Source of the DNA: Mycobacteroides chelonae CCUG 47445
Lineage (GTDB): Bacteria; Actinomycetota; Actinomycetes; Mycobacteriales; Mycobacteriaceae
Direction: 5' to 3'
NCBI RefSeq assembly: GCF_001632805.1
Contig: NZ_CP007220.1
Location: forward strand, 1,612,001-1,676,000
DNA length: 64,000 nucleotides
The position numbers were made by a program, and so were the translations under genes. The notes under the pieces are model-generated. The model was not told where the DNA came from and did not search any database. It worked only from the letters and a program-made list of their open reading frames with translations. Below are positions 55,436 through 63,728 of the stretch, piece after piece; the stretch's first letter is position 1, and the number at the start of each line of letters is the position of its first letter.

Positions 55436-56044
55436 GTGGCCCCAGTAACGCGATACCCAAATCCGTTTCCGAAGGATCGCATCGAAGCCGCTACAGAGGC
55501 CGCTTCGTTAAGACAGTTGTTTGTTTATGGGCTGTCGAGTGCACAGCGCGCGGTGACGTTTGGAGCTGAGGTTCTTGGAGGCCTTGCTGAGCCCGAGAAG
55601 GTGATTATTGATGCCGCTCTAGAGGCCTCCTGGAATGAGGTCAAAGGGATCTTGAGTGCTGACCTAGCAGCACACGTTCCTGGGTTGCTTCAACGGATAA
55701 TTCCTGAAGAGGAAGAGGGGTATTCGTTCTGCGACTCGGTTGTCAATGATGCTGTGGCCGCGACGGCATATGCAATCAGTGCTCTAACTGGCTCTGTTGC
55801 GACAAGTTCGGAGAGTGCGTATTACGCAGCAGAAAGTCTGTTCAACCTGGCGGACCTTGTTTTGCACCGTAACGAGATCGAGTATATGACTGATATTACG
55901 TGCGCGCCGATTCTTGCCGCGACTCTCGGTTACATCGAATCCGATCTGGACCGAATGGAGTGCGGTATTACAGTGCCAGAACCAGCGAGCATTCGACCTC
56001 GATTGATCGCTGAGGGGCAGCACCTCGCCCGACTTGCAGACTAG
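55436..56044 (+). CDS. DUF416-like helical protein of unknown function
   Basis: 202 aa from GTG 55436 with AGGAG four bases upstream. The helical pattern LRQLFVYGLSSAQRAVTF...AALEASWNEV...VNDAVAATAYAISALTG resembles the YjaG/DUF416 family in outline. Its A/T content is higher than that of the neighbouring core genes. It sits between the core gene pat and the first tRNA-Arg remnant, so it is probably cargo of an older insertion. Proteins of this kind occur among immunity proteins, but no toxin is next to it. Confidence 0.55.
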   Translation: MAPVTRYPNPFPKDRIEAATEAASLRQLFVYGLSSAQRAVTFGAEVLGGLAEPEKVIIDAALEASWNEVKGILSADLAAHVPGLLQRIIPEEEEGYSFCDSVVNDAVAATAYAISALTGSVATSSESAYYAAESLFNLADLVLHRNEIEYMTDITCAPILAATLGYIESDLDRMECGITVPEPASIRPRLIAEGQHLARLAD

Positions 56045-56100
56045 ATTGCGCCGCCGTCTGGATAGAGCTGCAGGTAACACTTTGCCTTCAGGATCTACCA

Positions 56101-56143
56101 GTGCGCCTGGCAGGAACCGAACCTGCAACCTAGGGATTGAGAG
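56101..56143. repeat. Degenerate tRNA-Arg 3'-half (attachment-site remnant, left copy)
   Basis: On the minus strand this segment matches the anticodon-to-3'-end half of tRNA-Arg. It aligns without gaps to 61122-61164 with 35 of 43 bases the same, including an uninterrupted 11-base core ACCTAGGGATT. The T-arm GCAGG/CCTGC is kept, but the acceptor strand has decayed. It is in direct orientation with the right copy, 5021 bp away, as expected of attachment sites left by integration into the tRNA gene. Confidence 0.7.
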
Positions 56144-56366
56144 TCGCTCTGACTTGGGGTTACCTAACGGGATTTGGGCAACGTTGGTTGAGTGAGTGTC
56201 CGCTGGTCATGTCAAATTGGATCTTGTTGTCTCGCACATCAAAGAGGACGTGGTGAACATTGTTTGCCACTTGGTCTAACGCGATCTTGATTTGTGGCTT
56301 ATGCTGGGCTGATTGTTGGGCCGCAATGCATAGCTTGGTTGCGGGTGTCGGGAGGGTGAGCTGTCG

Positions 56367-59300
56367 GTGAGTTCCGTGAACCGTGATGTAACCGAGGCGA
56401 CAAGCGTACTGACATGCCGGGATCTGACTCATGCCAGCGAACCGCAGAAGGTGCCCGTCGCCGAGTCGACGTCTGCGGGTGACGGCGGTCGCCGGGGCGG
56501 TGCTGTGGTTGCCGGAGCGGTGTTGGTGGTTGCGGCGGTCGCAGGCCTGCATGGCTTGAATCGGGCCGGTGGCGATGTCGGAGCCTGGGGTGTGTGGGTG
56601 GTGGCGCTGCTGGCGGGGATGACGGCGCTGGGCGGCGGGATCAAGCTCATCATGTGGGGTAGCAGGCCTGTGATCGCGGCTGTGTCCGCTGCCGGTAAAG
56701 AACGGTTGTCTGAGCCGGTACAGACCGTGATTGCTGCTGTCGCGATCATCGCCGGGGCGCTGGGTATGTGGTGGACCTTCCGGGGCGGCTATGCCGCCTG
56801 GTGGCAACACCTTTCCGGAGAAACTCGTTGGTCGTTGCTCCTCGGTATCGGGCAGATGATGGTGGCCGTGCTCGCTGGAGCTGCGCTGTTTATGGGCGGT
56901 AAGTACCTGACGGGCCTGGTCAAAGAGGTCTTGACCGATGTCGGGATGCTCGGGGCGCGCGACCACGCTGCTGTTGCAGAAGATGTTGGGGCACATCGTA
57001 ATCAGTCCCGGAACAATCGGGATGAGTCGGTGTGGCATCCGGGGTTGTTGGCTGCGTTGATCGCGGGCGGGGCCGGGCTGGTGTTGTTGGCAGCTGGAAT
57101 CACCCCGAAGTTGTATGTGTGGATCACGGGCCCTGACGTGCTGCCCGCTGTGGCGGCGATTGCGGCCACGTTGGTGTGGGGGATCGGGTCGAATCTGGGG
57201 TGGTGGAAAGGTCTTGCGGGCCTGTATGCGTGGGCAACGGATGCTTCCCAGAGAGCCTCAGCGGTTGCCGGTGTGGTTGCGTTGCTGATGTTTTCGGCAA
57301 GCGGTCTGGGTTTGGGCTGGTTCACCCCGGACACGGTGCCGCAGGCGCATGCGGCGTGCCCACCGGATTGTGGTGGCGGTGGTGGTTTGGATGGCCCACC
57401 TGGGGGCGGGCAGATTTTCCAGCCGCCGAGTCAAGGTGGGCAGCAGATGCCCGACTATCAGGGCGGTATTAATCAGGCGCCGCTGGATCAGAACAACGGC
57501 ATCAGCATCTACAACACTCAGGCGCCTTCGGTCAGCAATAACGGTACTCAGGGGTCCAGTGGGCGGCAGGGGTCTCAGCAGGGGTGGGATCAGCCTGCGC
57601 ACGGTACTCAGATTCCGGATTATCAGAACGCGACGCCGTATACGCAAGGACCGGGTAAGCCGAATCCGGATTTCAACGGCGGACAAACTAACTCCGGTAG
57701 CAATGCGGGATCGCAAGGTGGTCAATCGAATCAGGGTATGCAGCAGCCAGCCCAACAACCGCAGCAGGGTTCGCAGCAGGCACCTCAGCAGCAGCCGCCG
57801 CAACAAGATGCGGGCCAGCAGCCGAACCAGTCACCGGATCAGCCGGATCAGCAGAAGATCGATGACCTGACGCGTCAGCTGCAGGAGAAGCAGCAGCAGT
57901 CCGGTCAGGATCGGCAGCGCATTGATGATCTGACTAAGCAGCTGCAACAGCAGGGACAGCAGAAGCAGAGCGGCAACGAGAAACTCCCCAAAGCGCCGTC
58001 CAAGGATAAGAAGCAGGACGACAAAGACCAGCAGGATCAGGACGACCAATCAGGCAATAATGACCTGTCGGCGTTGTTGATGGGGGCGGCGTCCACGCGC
58101 CGCCGCAAGCAGGACGACCAGTCTCAGCCCGACCAACAGCAGGAGCAGGGTCCGGACACTCAGGCGCTCGCGCAAGACGGCGCGCAGTTGGGGCAGTCCC
58201 TGCCTGGAGATATCTCCAATACCGTCTCCGACAGTGTGAATCTGGGTCAATCGGCGGGATCAGCGGCACAGAACTTCGGGTCCGCTGCCCAAGCTGGGGC
58301 TTCGCTCGCGTCGTCGGCGCAGTCCGGTGCAGTCAACCCCATGGACGCTGTTGCGTTGGTACAAGGGGTGTCTGGGGGTATCAGCGATACAGCGGACGCC
58401 GTGGGCTCCGGGGCTTCGATTGCCTCGACATGGCTCAATGAGGCCGGGCAGGGCGCACAACTGGCCGCCGACGTGAACCCGCAACTCAAACCTCAGGCCG
58501 AGCAGATCCAGCAGCTCACCCAGGCCGGTGGCCAGGTCGCCGACCTCACTGGCCAAGTCGCAGGCGGCATCTCCCAGGTGTCCGGTGTCGTCAACACCGT
58601 CTCTAGCCTCGGCGCCTCCGGCATGCCCGACACCTCCGGTGCTACGGATGCGTTGTCGGGGACGGCGACCGCGGTCAACGGACCCACCGACGTCCCCAAA
58701 CCACCCACACCGCCATCTGTGCCGCCGCAATCGTCATCGAGCGTGCAGGCACTCGACAGCACCACCACTCGGGCACCCCAGCAGCCCACCCCGGTTGCAC
58801 CGAAGACGACCCAGAACAACTTCTATAAAGACTGGTATCCCAAGCAACCTGCCGAACCCGATCCGACCGCTGGTGCGTTCACGGGCTCACTGAACAAAAT
58901 GGGCATTACCGAACCCAAGAGCCCTTTGGACAAACCTGCGCCCGCGCCAGATCCGCGCACCGTGCCCGCGCCGAAGCTGGACATGAACAACCCCGCCGAC
59001 AAGGCAGCGGTCGATCAGTTCAGCAGCATCTTGTCCACGCAACTGCCCCCTGACCAGGTTGACGCGAAGGTGGCCGAGGCTGTCAAGGGATCACAACAGG
59101 ATCGCCCGCTCTACGCGGTGCCCGAAGGTCTGCCGCAGCCTGTCCGGGAGACCTTTAGCGATGCGTTCCATGACTCGTGGGATAAGGGCATCAAAGGCAC
59201 TCAGGACTTGGTGGGAGCTAATGGACTCGATGCCGCCAAAGATGCCTGGGGCGACATCGGTACGGGTATCAAGAGCAGCTTTGGCGAGCTAGCCCATCCC

Positions 59301-59981
59301 ACGGAAGTCACCCCCCAGCGGGTCGACAACATGCAGCGAATGATCGACAACCCCAAGGCATTCCTGGGCGAACAGGCAGCCATTGGCGTACAGGCAATAC
59401 CCGGAGCCATGCTCGGCGGCGAAGGCGCGCTCGCACGTGTCGGCCTCGAAGACGCAGCCGTGTCCGGCACGCGAGCTGAAATCACCCGCGGCCTACCCGA
59501 ACCTCGCGAACTACCAACACCATCCTCGGCGGGTGGGTCAACCTACAAGCAGCGCCTCGATCAAACGCCCATCAACAACGGGCAATGGACAGACCAGCGC
59601 GGGGAGTCGACGTGGCTGTCACAGAACCCAATGGTTAATCAGTTCCTGCGCGAAGCAGGAGTCGAGGGGATCGAATACAGCAACGCCCGACCTGATTTCG
59701 GGCCTGTCGCGCAGGGGCAAGTAGAGATTCCAAATATGTCGACCAACAGAGACGTAAACTTCAAGGCAGCCGACAAGTTGCTTGCGAAACAATGGGGAGT
59801 CTCACCGCAGGATATTGCCGACTTCCGCAAGGCCAACAAGTACACGTGGCACGAGGAACCAAACCTGACGACTATGCAGCTTGTACCATCCGTAGTTAAC
59901 AACAGGTTGGGACACCTGGGCGGCATCGGTGAACTCAATGCCGGCAAAACCCTCCCCCCGATTGGAGAAGGCGCACCGTGA
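56367..59981 (+). CDS. Membrane-anchored polymorphic toxin with C-terminal WHH-type nuclease domain
   Basis: 1204 aa. Residues ~45-330 hold about seven hydrophobic helices. A Gly/Pro/Gln-rich region follows (~330-600) with a coiled-coil-like repeat of IDDLTRQLQ/IDDLTKQLQ, then an Ala/Ser/Gln-rich segment and Pro-rich linkers to ~900. The last ~50 residues match the HNH/Endo VII-superfamily WHH toxin domain: Y1159-T-W1161-H1162-E, M1170-Q-L-V-P, and G-H1183-L-G-G. The start is GTG 56367. The stop overlaps the next gene by 4 nt, typical of toxin-immunity pairs. No WXG/LXG secretion domain is seen, so the export route is unclear; the multi-helix N-terminus followed by a long tail resembles VirB6/TrbL-type architecture (inference). 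Confidence 0.82.
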   Translation: MSSVNRDVTEATSVLTCRDLTHASEPQKVPVAESTSAGDGGRRGGAVVAGAVLVVAAVAGLHGLNRAGGDVGAWGVWVVALLAGMTALGGGIKLIMWGSRPVIAAVSAAGKERLSEPVQTVIAAVAIIAGALGMWWTFRGGYAAWWQHLSGETRWSLLLGIGQMMVAVLAGAALFMGGKYLTGLVKEVLTDVGMLGARDHAAVAEDVGAHRNQSRNNRDESVWHPGLLAALIAGGAGLVLLAAGITPKLYVWITGPDVLPAVAAIAATLVWGIGSNLGWWKGLAGLYAWATDASQRASAVAGVVALLMFSASGLGLGWFTPDTVPQAHAACPPDCGGGGGLDGPPGGGQIFQPPSQGGQQMPDYQGGINQAPLDQNNGISIYNTQAPSVSNNGTQGSSGRQGSQQGWDQPAHGTQIPDYQNATPYTQGPGKPNPDFNGGQTNSGSNAGSQGGQSNQGMQQPAQQPQQGSQQAPQQQPPQQDAGQQPNQSPDQPDQQKIDDLTRQLQEKQQQSGQDRQRIDDLTKQLQQQGQQKQSGNEKLPKAPSKDKKQDDKDQQDQDDQSGNNDLSALLMGAASTRRRKQDDQSQPDQQQEQGPDTQALAQDGAQLGQSLPGDISNTVSDSVNLGQSAGSAAQNFGSAAQAGASLASSAQSGAVNPMDAVALVQGVSGGISDTADAVGSGASIASTWLNEAGQGAQLAADVNPQLKPQAEQIQQLTQAGGQVADLTGQVAGGISQVSGVVNTVSSLGASGMPDTSGATDALSGTATAVNGPTDVPKPPTPPSVPPQSSSSVQALDSTTTRAPQQPTPVAPKTTQNNFYKDWYPKQPAEPDPTAGAFTGSLNKMGITEPKSPLDKPAPAPDPRTVPAPKLDMNNPADKAAVDQFSSILSTQLPPDQVDAKVAEAVKGSQQDRPLYAVPEGLPQPVRETFSDAFHDSWDKGIKGTQDLVGANGLDAAKDAWGDIGTGIKSSFGELAHPTEVTPQRVDNMQRMIDNPKAFLGEQAAIGVQAIPGAMLGGEGALARVGLEDAAVSGTRAEITRGLPEPRELPTPSSAGGSTYKQRLDQTPINNGQWTDQRGESTWLSQNPMVNQFLREAGVEGIEYSNARPDFGPVAQGQVEIPNMSTNRDVNFKAADKLLAKQWGVSPQDIADFRKANKYTWHEEPNLTTMQLVPSVVNNRLGHLGGIGELNAGKTLPPIGEGAP

Positions 59982-60457
59982 TCGACCCCGTACTTGGAGA
60001 AATTGTCTACACCGAGGAACGCGGTTGGGAAGGTAGCTACACTTTCCCATTCCTAGGGCGCGAGGTGACAGTCCCACTCATCGTTGCGGCATGGGACGAG
60101 GCTGATGCAATAGAAACAGCCCAGAGAGATGCAGTCCAACTGTTCACCGAACGGAAGGTTGAACTATCTCGGCGGGCGGATGACGCGCTCTACGCGCACT
60201 ATCTCGAACGACTGCCTGAGCTTCGCGAACAGTTCGGGGGCAGCGCCGACGAACTTATGCCGATCATCGGAGATAAAGAGGACCTCGCCCGAATGATTAC
60301 GCCCACAACACTTTTTGTGCCGAACCCCTTCCGGGGCTCGACCGACCGCGTTATTGGGCCCCTGTACAACTGCACCTGGGAACCTGAACTCGGGCTCACC
60401 GTAAAGTTTGTCAATGAGGCTATCGAGGAAGTCGGCCCGCAAGACATCATCTTGTAA
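59978..60457 (+). CDS. Immunity protein, DUF6985-like
   Basis: 159 aa, GTG start overlapping the toxin stop (GTGA). The N-terminal GEIVYTEERGWEGSYTFPFLGREVTVPL and the C-terminal GLTVKFVNEAIEEVGPQDIIL fit the DUF6985 pattern of small cytosolic proteins found next to polymorphic toxins. It should bind and block the adjacent WHH nuclease domain. Acidic overall, as usual for nuclease immunity proteins. Assignment rests on both sequence pattern and position. Confidence 0.78.
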   Translation: MIDPVLGEIVYTEERGWEGSYTFPFLGREVTVPLIVAAWDEADAIETAQRDAVQLFTERKVELSRRADDALYAHYLERLPELREQFGGSADELMPIIGDKEDLARMITPTTLFVPNPFRGSTDRVIGPLYNCTWEPELGLTVKFVNEAIEEVGPQDIIL

Positions 60458-61008
60458 GTGAGCGATGGCCACACTGATCGCAGGCCAAAGGAATGGCGAC
60501 CCCGCAACGACGAAATAGCTTCCAGGCCTGACGATGATGGGGTGTGGCGTGCCTATTGCGCAACAGGTCACTGGGAAACGTACGTCCCGCGCCGACTTGC
60601 CTTCCGTGATGGCTCTACAACCACTGATGCCGCCAGCCACGCCCACTGGCGGGACAGCGCATTGCAGCTGACTACTCCGAGTCCGTCATCGTCGCTATCG
60701 CCGACGCTGCAACCAATATCGGTAGGCCAGGTGTCGGCTTCTCTACCAACGCATTACGAGCACCAGCGCTTCCGGGCCTGTCCGGTGGGTTGATGGATTT
60801 TGTGGACACGACAACCCGTGGCCATGCGAAGCTGTTCACCAGCATGCAATCCGCGCTGGCGTCGAGTCTGCATGACCATATTGATCGCACGCAGATGCCG
60901 GACGTAACTCTTGGTTCGTTCTTGGCTCTGTGTTTCCATGTGTCCACCCAGCGGGCCATCGGTCGAATTTTCCTTGCAATGCCGGATCGTCGTGACCAAG
61001 GTGCGTGA
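60458..61008 (+). pseudogene. Probable gene remnant downstream of the immunity gene
   Basis: A GTG-started frame (60458, VSDGHTDRRPKEW...) opens directly after the immunity stop and stays coherent to about 60660. A second frame, shifted by one base, is then coherent to the TGA at 61006-61008, with SESVIVAIADAATNIGRPG and MQSALASSLHDHIDR. Neither part matches a family I know. It may be one frameshifted ~180-aa gene or two unrelated remnants. Between it and 61122 I see nothing coding. Confidence 0.35.
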
Positions 61009-61121
61009 CGCGCCGTGCCTTTTGTCAACGCACCATCATCCCGCTGGCGTCGTCGTCTAGCGGCTCCGAGGGTGTCTCGCCTGGCCTCGCGCCGCGTTGC
61101 GGAACAAATCCGTATCTATCA

Positions 61122-61164
61122 GCGCCCCCGGCAGGAATCGAACCTGCGACCTAGGGATTAGAAG
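61122..61164. repeat. tRNA-Arg (TCT) 3'-half, attachment site (right copy)
   Basis: On the minus strand it reads anticodon loop CTTCTAA, stem remnant, T-arm GCAGG-TTCGATT-CCTGC and acceptor CGGGGGC with discriminator G at 61123. The 5' half of a tRNA is absent, so it is not a tRNA gene. The sequence is well preserved, unlike the left copy at 56101. It is the likely attL/attR of the element whose integrase lies at 61847-63320; the intact tRNA-Arg should be beyond the right window edge. Confidence 0.8.
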
Positions 61165-61359
61165 CTCTTAGTCGGGGTAGTCGCGGCCAGGCGTTTTAGA
61201 TTTGCAGTCGACCGCAAAACCCCTGCAAGAGCGCATATTAAGCCGTCGCCGGTACGGTATCGGTACGCCGTAGGTTCGCCGCTATATCGCCCTCAGCCGC
61301 CGGTAAAACGCCGGTCGTTCGATCTTAACTACCCGTGAGAGTCGGTGGTTGGTGCAACG

Positions 61360-61875
61360 ATGACCCCCATGATCGCCGTCGTCATCGCGCTAATCGGACT
61401 TGTGGGCTCTGCGGCTGTCGGTAACGCGCTAAGCGAGTGGTTCAGACGGCGTAATCTTCACGAGTCAATCAAGGCTGATCTCTCCGTTTGGACTCAGTTA
61501 CCGGACGGTGACGCAAAGTCGAGATTGCTGGCAAGGATTGAGCAGCGGGTGGACGGCTTGGCCGTTGAACCGACACCGTCACTAATCTTACGGTTTGCGG
61601 CTGCCATTATTCCGTCGGCAGCATGGCTAGCCCTAACTTTTGGGACAGTGATATTGAGTTACGGTTGGAAGTTTCGTCGTGACGAGAGCGGCATACTTCG
61701 CCTTTACACTTCCTCCGGTAACGACTCGATGCCTTTCCTCGTGTTCATCCTTATGGTCGTGATCGGGGTTTTCGTAAACGCAATCGTTCTGGAAGCGACA
61801 GGTACCACCGCTCGTCGGCGTATACGAAAATTGATACGCGACCGCTCTAACCCGCCTGTTCCTCAAACAGATTGA
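61360..61875 (+). CDS. Small membrane protein of the element, unknown
   Basis: 171 aa from ATG 61360 (a GTG at 61345 is in frame). Three hydrophobic helices: MIAVVIALIGLVGSAAVGNAL at the N-terminus, RFAAAIIPSAAWLALTFGTVILSY (~80) and MPFLVFILMVVIGVFVNAIVL (~130), with a polar amphipathic stretch SIKADLSVWTQLPDGDAKSRLL between the first two and a basic C-terminus. No family recognised. It lies between the att site and the integrase and overlaps the 3' end of the convergent integrase by 29 bp, a position common for element accessory or superinfection-control genes. Confidence 0.65.
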   Translation: MTPMIAVVIALIGLVGSAAVGNALSEWFRRRNLHESIKADLSVWTQLPDGDAKSRLLARIEQRVDGLAVEPTPSLILRFAAAIIPSAAWLALTFGTVILSYGWKFRRDESGILRLYTSSGNDSMPFLVFILMVVIGVFVNAIVLEATGTTARRRIRKLIRDRSNPPVPQTD

Positions 61876-63320
61876 CCACGTTGCTATTTGGCGGTTTGAT
61901 GGGTACGCACCGGGGTGGTTCTGGCAGTGTGTTAGTCGTAGCCTCGGTGGGCATCCAGTCGGCATACACGGTCAGGGTTACAACGTAGTCCGCGTGGCCG
62001 AGCCGTTCGGACACCTGCATAAATGGTGTGCCGCTCGAAAGATGTTGCACGGCAAAGGTATGCCGCAAATCGTGTATGCGAGTCCCTGCGACTGCTGGGC
62101 GCGCTGGGCGGTCTTTTGTTGCGGGCCTTGCTGGTTCGCTTGCCGGGAGTCCGACCGCGACTAGTGCTGGCCGGAAGATGCGCCGGTAGAACGTTCCCAT
62201 ATCGACGGGCTCGCTCCAATCCAGGGCGGTCTGTCGCCGCGCAACGCTTCGGGCTACGACGCTCGCGCTTCGCCCCGGCCATAGTGGCGCGGTTGGGTCG
62301 TCGCGACGGGGGTGCTCCGCGAGGTACGCTGCCAGACGCTCCGCGAGCCAGTCCGGGAGTGGCACTGTGCGCCGGGACTTCTTGGACTTGAGCGTGCCTG
62401 GTACCCACTTGCCGTCTTTGCGTTTCTTGGTCCGCTGCACCTTCACCGCTGCCCGCACAGGCGTGCCCACGGGCACGGGCGGGAACACAAGGTCACCGAT
62501 CTCAAGGCCGGTGTTCTCGCTGGCGCGCACGCCACTGGCAGCCAGGAACTCGACCATCAGCGCGTACACCGGGTATGCAGGTAGCTCCGCCACTTCACCC
62601 GCGACGGCAGCGCTTACCGCGCCGAGTTGATCGGTGGTGAGCGGGTGGTGTTCGAACGTGGTCTTGTCGCCGGTACCACGCTTGCGCTGAAACTCTTTGG
62701 CACTAGTGGGGTTACTGGGGATTGCGCCGTCACTGAGTGCCTGGTCGAGTACCGCCCGGAACACCCGCCAGATATGGCCTACGGTGCCTGTGCTCAGCCT
62801 CTCACCGTCGCCTACGCGGCTGCTTCGGTTGAGTAGGGCCGCCCGGAAGCGCCGGCATTCCGCAGCCGATAGCGCCGCGATAGCCGTACCGCTCAGCTCC
62901 GGCAGGACGTAAAACTCAAGCAACCGTTGGTACTTGGCGGCTGTCGCGGCCTTGATATCGCCGTTGCTTACCGCTGCGCTCTGTGCGTCGAGCCAGCTTT
63001 GCGCGTAGTAGCCGAATGGCTGCTCACCAGCCTTCTTGGCGTCGGCCAAGGCGGTTGTGCCGCCGACCGTGTGCTTGGCGTTGTTGAGGGCATCCCGTCG
63101 CTCTTCTGCTTGTTCCCGCGTGGGGTAAGACTCCTGACGGGCGCGTGTCTTGCCTGGAATGGGCACGCCGAACGCATCGGTGACGGGTTCGCGCCAGACG
63201 ACGCGATAGACGCGAACGGTCTTGCCTTTGCGCTTGCGCTTGGTGTCGTAGGGGCGAATGTGCGAACAGCTTCTCTAGAGTTTCGACTTTCCAATGCCTG
63301 ATGTCACCGATCTTGGCCAT
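61847..63320 (-). pseudogene. int: Tyrosine recombinase (integrase), N-terminus displaced by one extra base
   Basis: The main frame (439 aa from Met 63166) has a core-binding domain and a catalytic domain: Arg in SGVRASEN, H-x-x-R in HDLRHTF, GHADYV and the nucleophile in TVYADW. Recognisable sequence extends upstream of that Met (YDTKRKRKGKTVRVYRVVWRE) to a CCCC run at 63251-63254 (GGGG on the plus strand). Before it, ATG 63320 starts MAKIGDIRHWKVETLEKLF in another frame. Removing one C gives one 490-aa protein. It integrates the element at the tRNA-Arg site 700 bp downstream. As sequenced, the arm-binding N-terminus would be lost unless the ribosome shifts +1 or an internal start is used. 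Confidence 0.88.
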
Positions 63321-63323
63321 CGG

Positions 63324-63629
63324 TTACGCGTTTCCGGTCTTGCCGAAGCGCCCAGCGCTACCGTCATCGGTGCCAACAACTTTGGCGGTGGCCTCAAAGA
63401 TCCAAGTCGCGTGCTCGCCGACTTGCTTGCGGATCACCTCGTGCTGCTCGTGCCAGCCGGTTCGCAAATCTTCCATCGCTGAACCAACAACCCCCGGCCA
63501 ACGTGACGCCAACTCGGCCAGATCCGCATCATGACCAACGTGGTCCTGGCGATGGGTCTCCACATGGTCCAACAGCTTGTTTGCCTGCTTGAACAACAAC
63601 TCCGGGTCGTAACTCAAAGGTTCAGGCAT
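63324..63629 (-). CDS. WXG100-like small helical protein
   Basis: 101 aa from ATG 63629, with AAGGGGGAA just upstream; the longer frame to 63707 has no such site. Two long helices flank a W-P-G turn (ELASRWPGVVGSAMEDL), where WXG100 substrates of type VII secretion have W-x-G; a C-terminal F-E-A-T-A-K tail follows. Its stop is 3 nt before the integrase start, so the two are probably co-transcribed. It could be an ESX-type secreted protein or partner of a toxin located beyond the window, or an unrelated helical hairpin protein. Confidence 0.6.
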   Translation of the reverse strand: MPEPLSYDPELLFKQANKLLDHVETHRQDHVGHDADLAELASRWPGVVGSAMEDLRTGWHEQHEVIRKQVGEHATWIFEATAKVVGTDDGSAGRFGKTGNA

Positions 63630-63728
63630 TAGTTCCCCCTTGGGCGCAAGACTGCTGATAGCCGAACTGTACGCCGTAGCCAAAACTCTGGTACCAGCCA
63701 TGCACATACGAATCGCGCATGTGCATGG

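Noticed and set aside
57720..58000. CAG-rich repetitive DNA resembling a tandem repeat or CRISPR-like array
   Set aside because: It is in-frame coding sequence for the Gln-rich stalk of the toxin, without regular repeat/spacer units.
61122..61164. Complete tRNA gene
   Set aside because: Only the half from anticodon loop to 3' end is present; no D-arm or 5' acceptor strand.
61847..63320. Assigning this integrase to the Tra-Rep-Xis element at 15-21 kb
   Set aside because: Nearly 30 kb of core genes and a different tRNA attachment site separate them.
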